Both the position numbers and the translations under genes were made by a program. DNA of 64,000 nucleotides, from the NCBI RefSeq assembly GCF_014647675.1, contig NZ_BMPQ01000005.1, positions 241,340 through 305,339 on the forward strand. The letters are read 5' to 3'. The DNA is from Streptomyces flaveus. Lineage in GTDB: Bacteria; Actinomycetota; Actinomycetes; Streptomycetales; Streptomycetaceae. Below are positions 63,964 through 64,000 of the stretch, piece after piece; positions within the stretch are counted from its first letter, which is position 1, and the number at the start of each line of letters is the position of its first letter. Below the pieces are notes generated by a model. It saw nothing but the letters and a program-made list of their open reading frames with translations. It had not been told where the DNA came from and did no database searches.

Positions 63964-64000
63964 CGTTGCCGCCTCCGTCTGTTGCCGGCGCTCTCGCCCT

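Overview
This is high-GC actinobacterial DNA and almost certainly a Streptomyces chromosome, just to one side of oriC. The right end carries, all on the minus strand, dnaN, gnd, recF, dciA, gyrB, gyrA and a DUF3566 gene. oriC and dnaA should lie just beyond base 64000. GTG and TTG starts, ATGA/GTGA gene overlaps, class E sortases, crgA, DLW-39 and DUF6344 genes all fit Streptomyces.

Layout. (1) 1-650: the N-terminal part of a DUF2252 gene. (2) About 0.65-31 kb: an accessory region. It holds an XRE-ImmA regulator with an unknown partner, an unknown 334-aa gene behind a perfect 19-bp inverted repeat, an orphan histidine kinase, several decayed FG-GAP genes, a degenerate Nudix gene back to back with a tniQ gene, an alpha-glucoside uptake and cleavage cluster with its LacI regulator, a sigma factor / membrane protein / O-mannosyltransferase cluster, a membrane protein-GntR operon, a 1.3-kb gene-free stretch rich in ACAGG words, and a transposase module (XRE, recombinase-like protein, DDE transposase) ending beside tRNA-Leu. 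(3) 31-40 kb: the conserved fhaA-fhaB-PP2C-rodA-pbpA-pknB cell-wall and signalling operon. (4) 40-41 kb: an inserted gene joining an antirepressor-like domain to an Mrr-type nuclease. (5) 41-45.4 kb: a minus-strand operon of DUF881, three class E sortases and a PabA-type amidotransferase. (6) 45.5-54.3 kb: crgA, rhomboid protease, PPIase, DUF5324, an HTH protein, a Ser/Thr kinase, small genes, tRNA-Ala and tRNA-Ile. (7) 54.3-64 kb: the origin-proximal replication genes.

How the parts work together. The core genes couple replication initiation and supercoiling (dnaN, recF, dciA, gyrAB) to polar growth and septation (rodA, pbpA, pknB, crgA, fhaA/B). The DNA between and inside them carries origin-linked sites: a cluster of DnaA boxes between crgA and the rhomboid gene, further boxes by recF, and two parS-like sites at 44.35 and 48.89 kb.

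The most unusual observations are these. The divergent Nudix/tniQ and XRE/transposase regions, 18.6 kb apart, share an almost identical 20-bp palindrome, which suggests one regulator controls two transposition-related modules. An ECF sigma factor is encoded with a membrane protein whose outer part is Ser/Thr/Pro-rich and repetitive, next to a protein O-mannosyltransferase. The ACAGG-rich, ORF-free stretch lies upstream of a small predicted coiled-coil/winged-helix protein. All functional calls come from reading the sequence and remembered family features; no database search was run.
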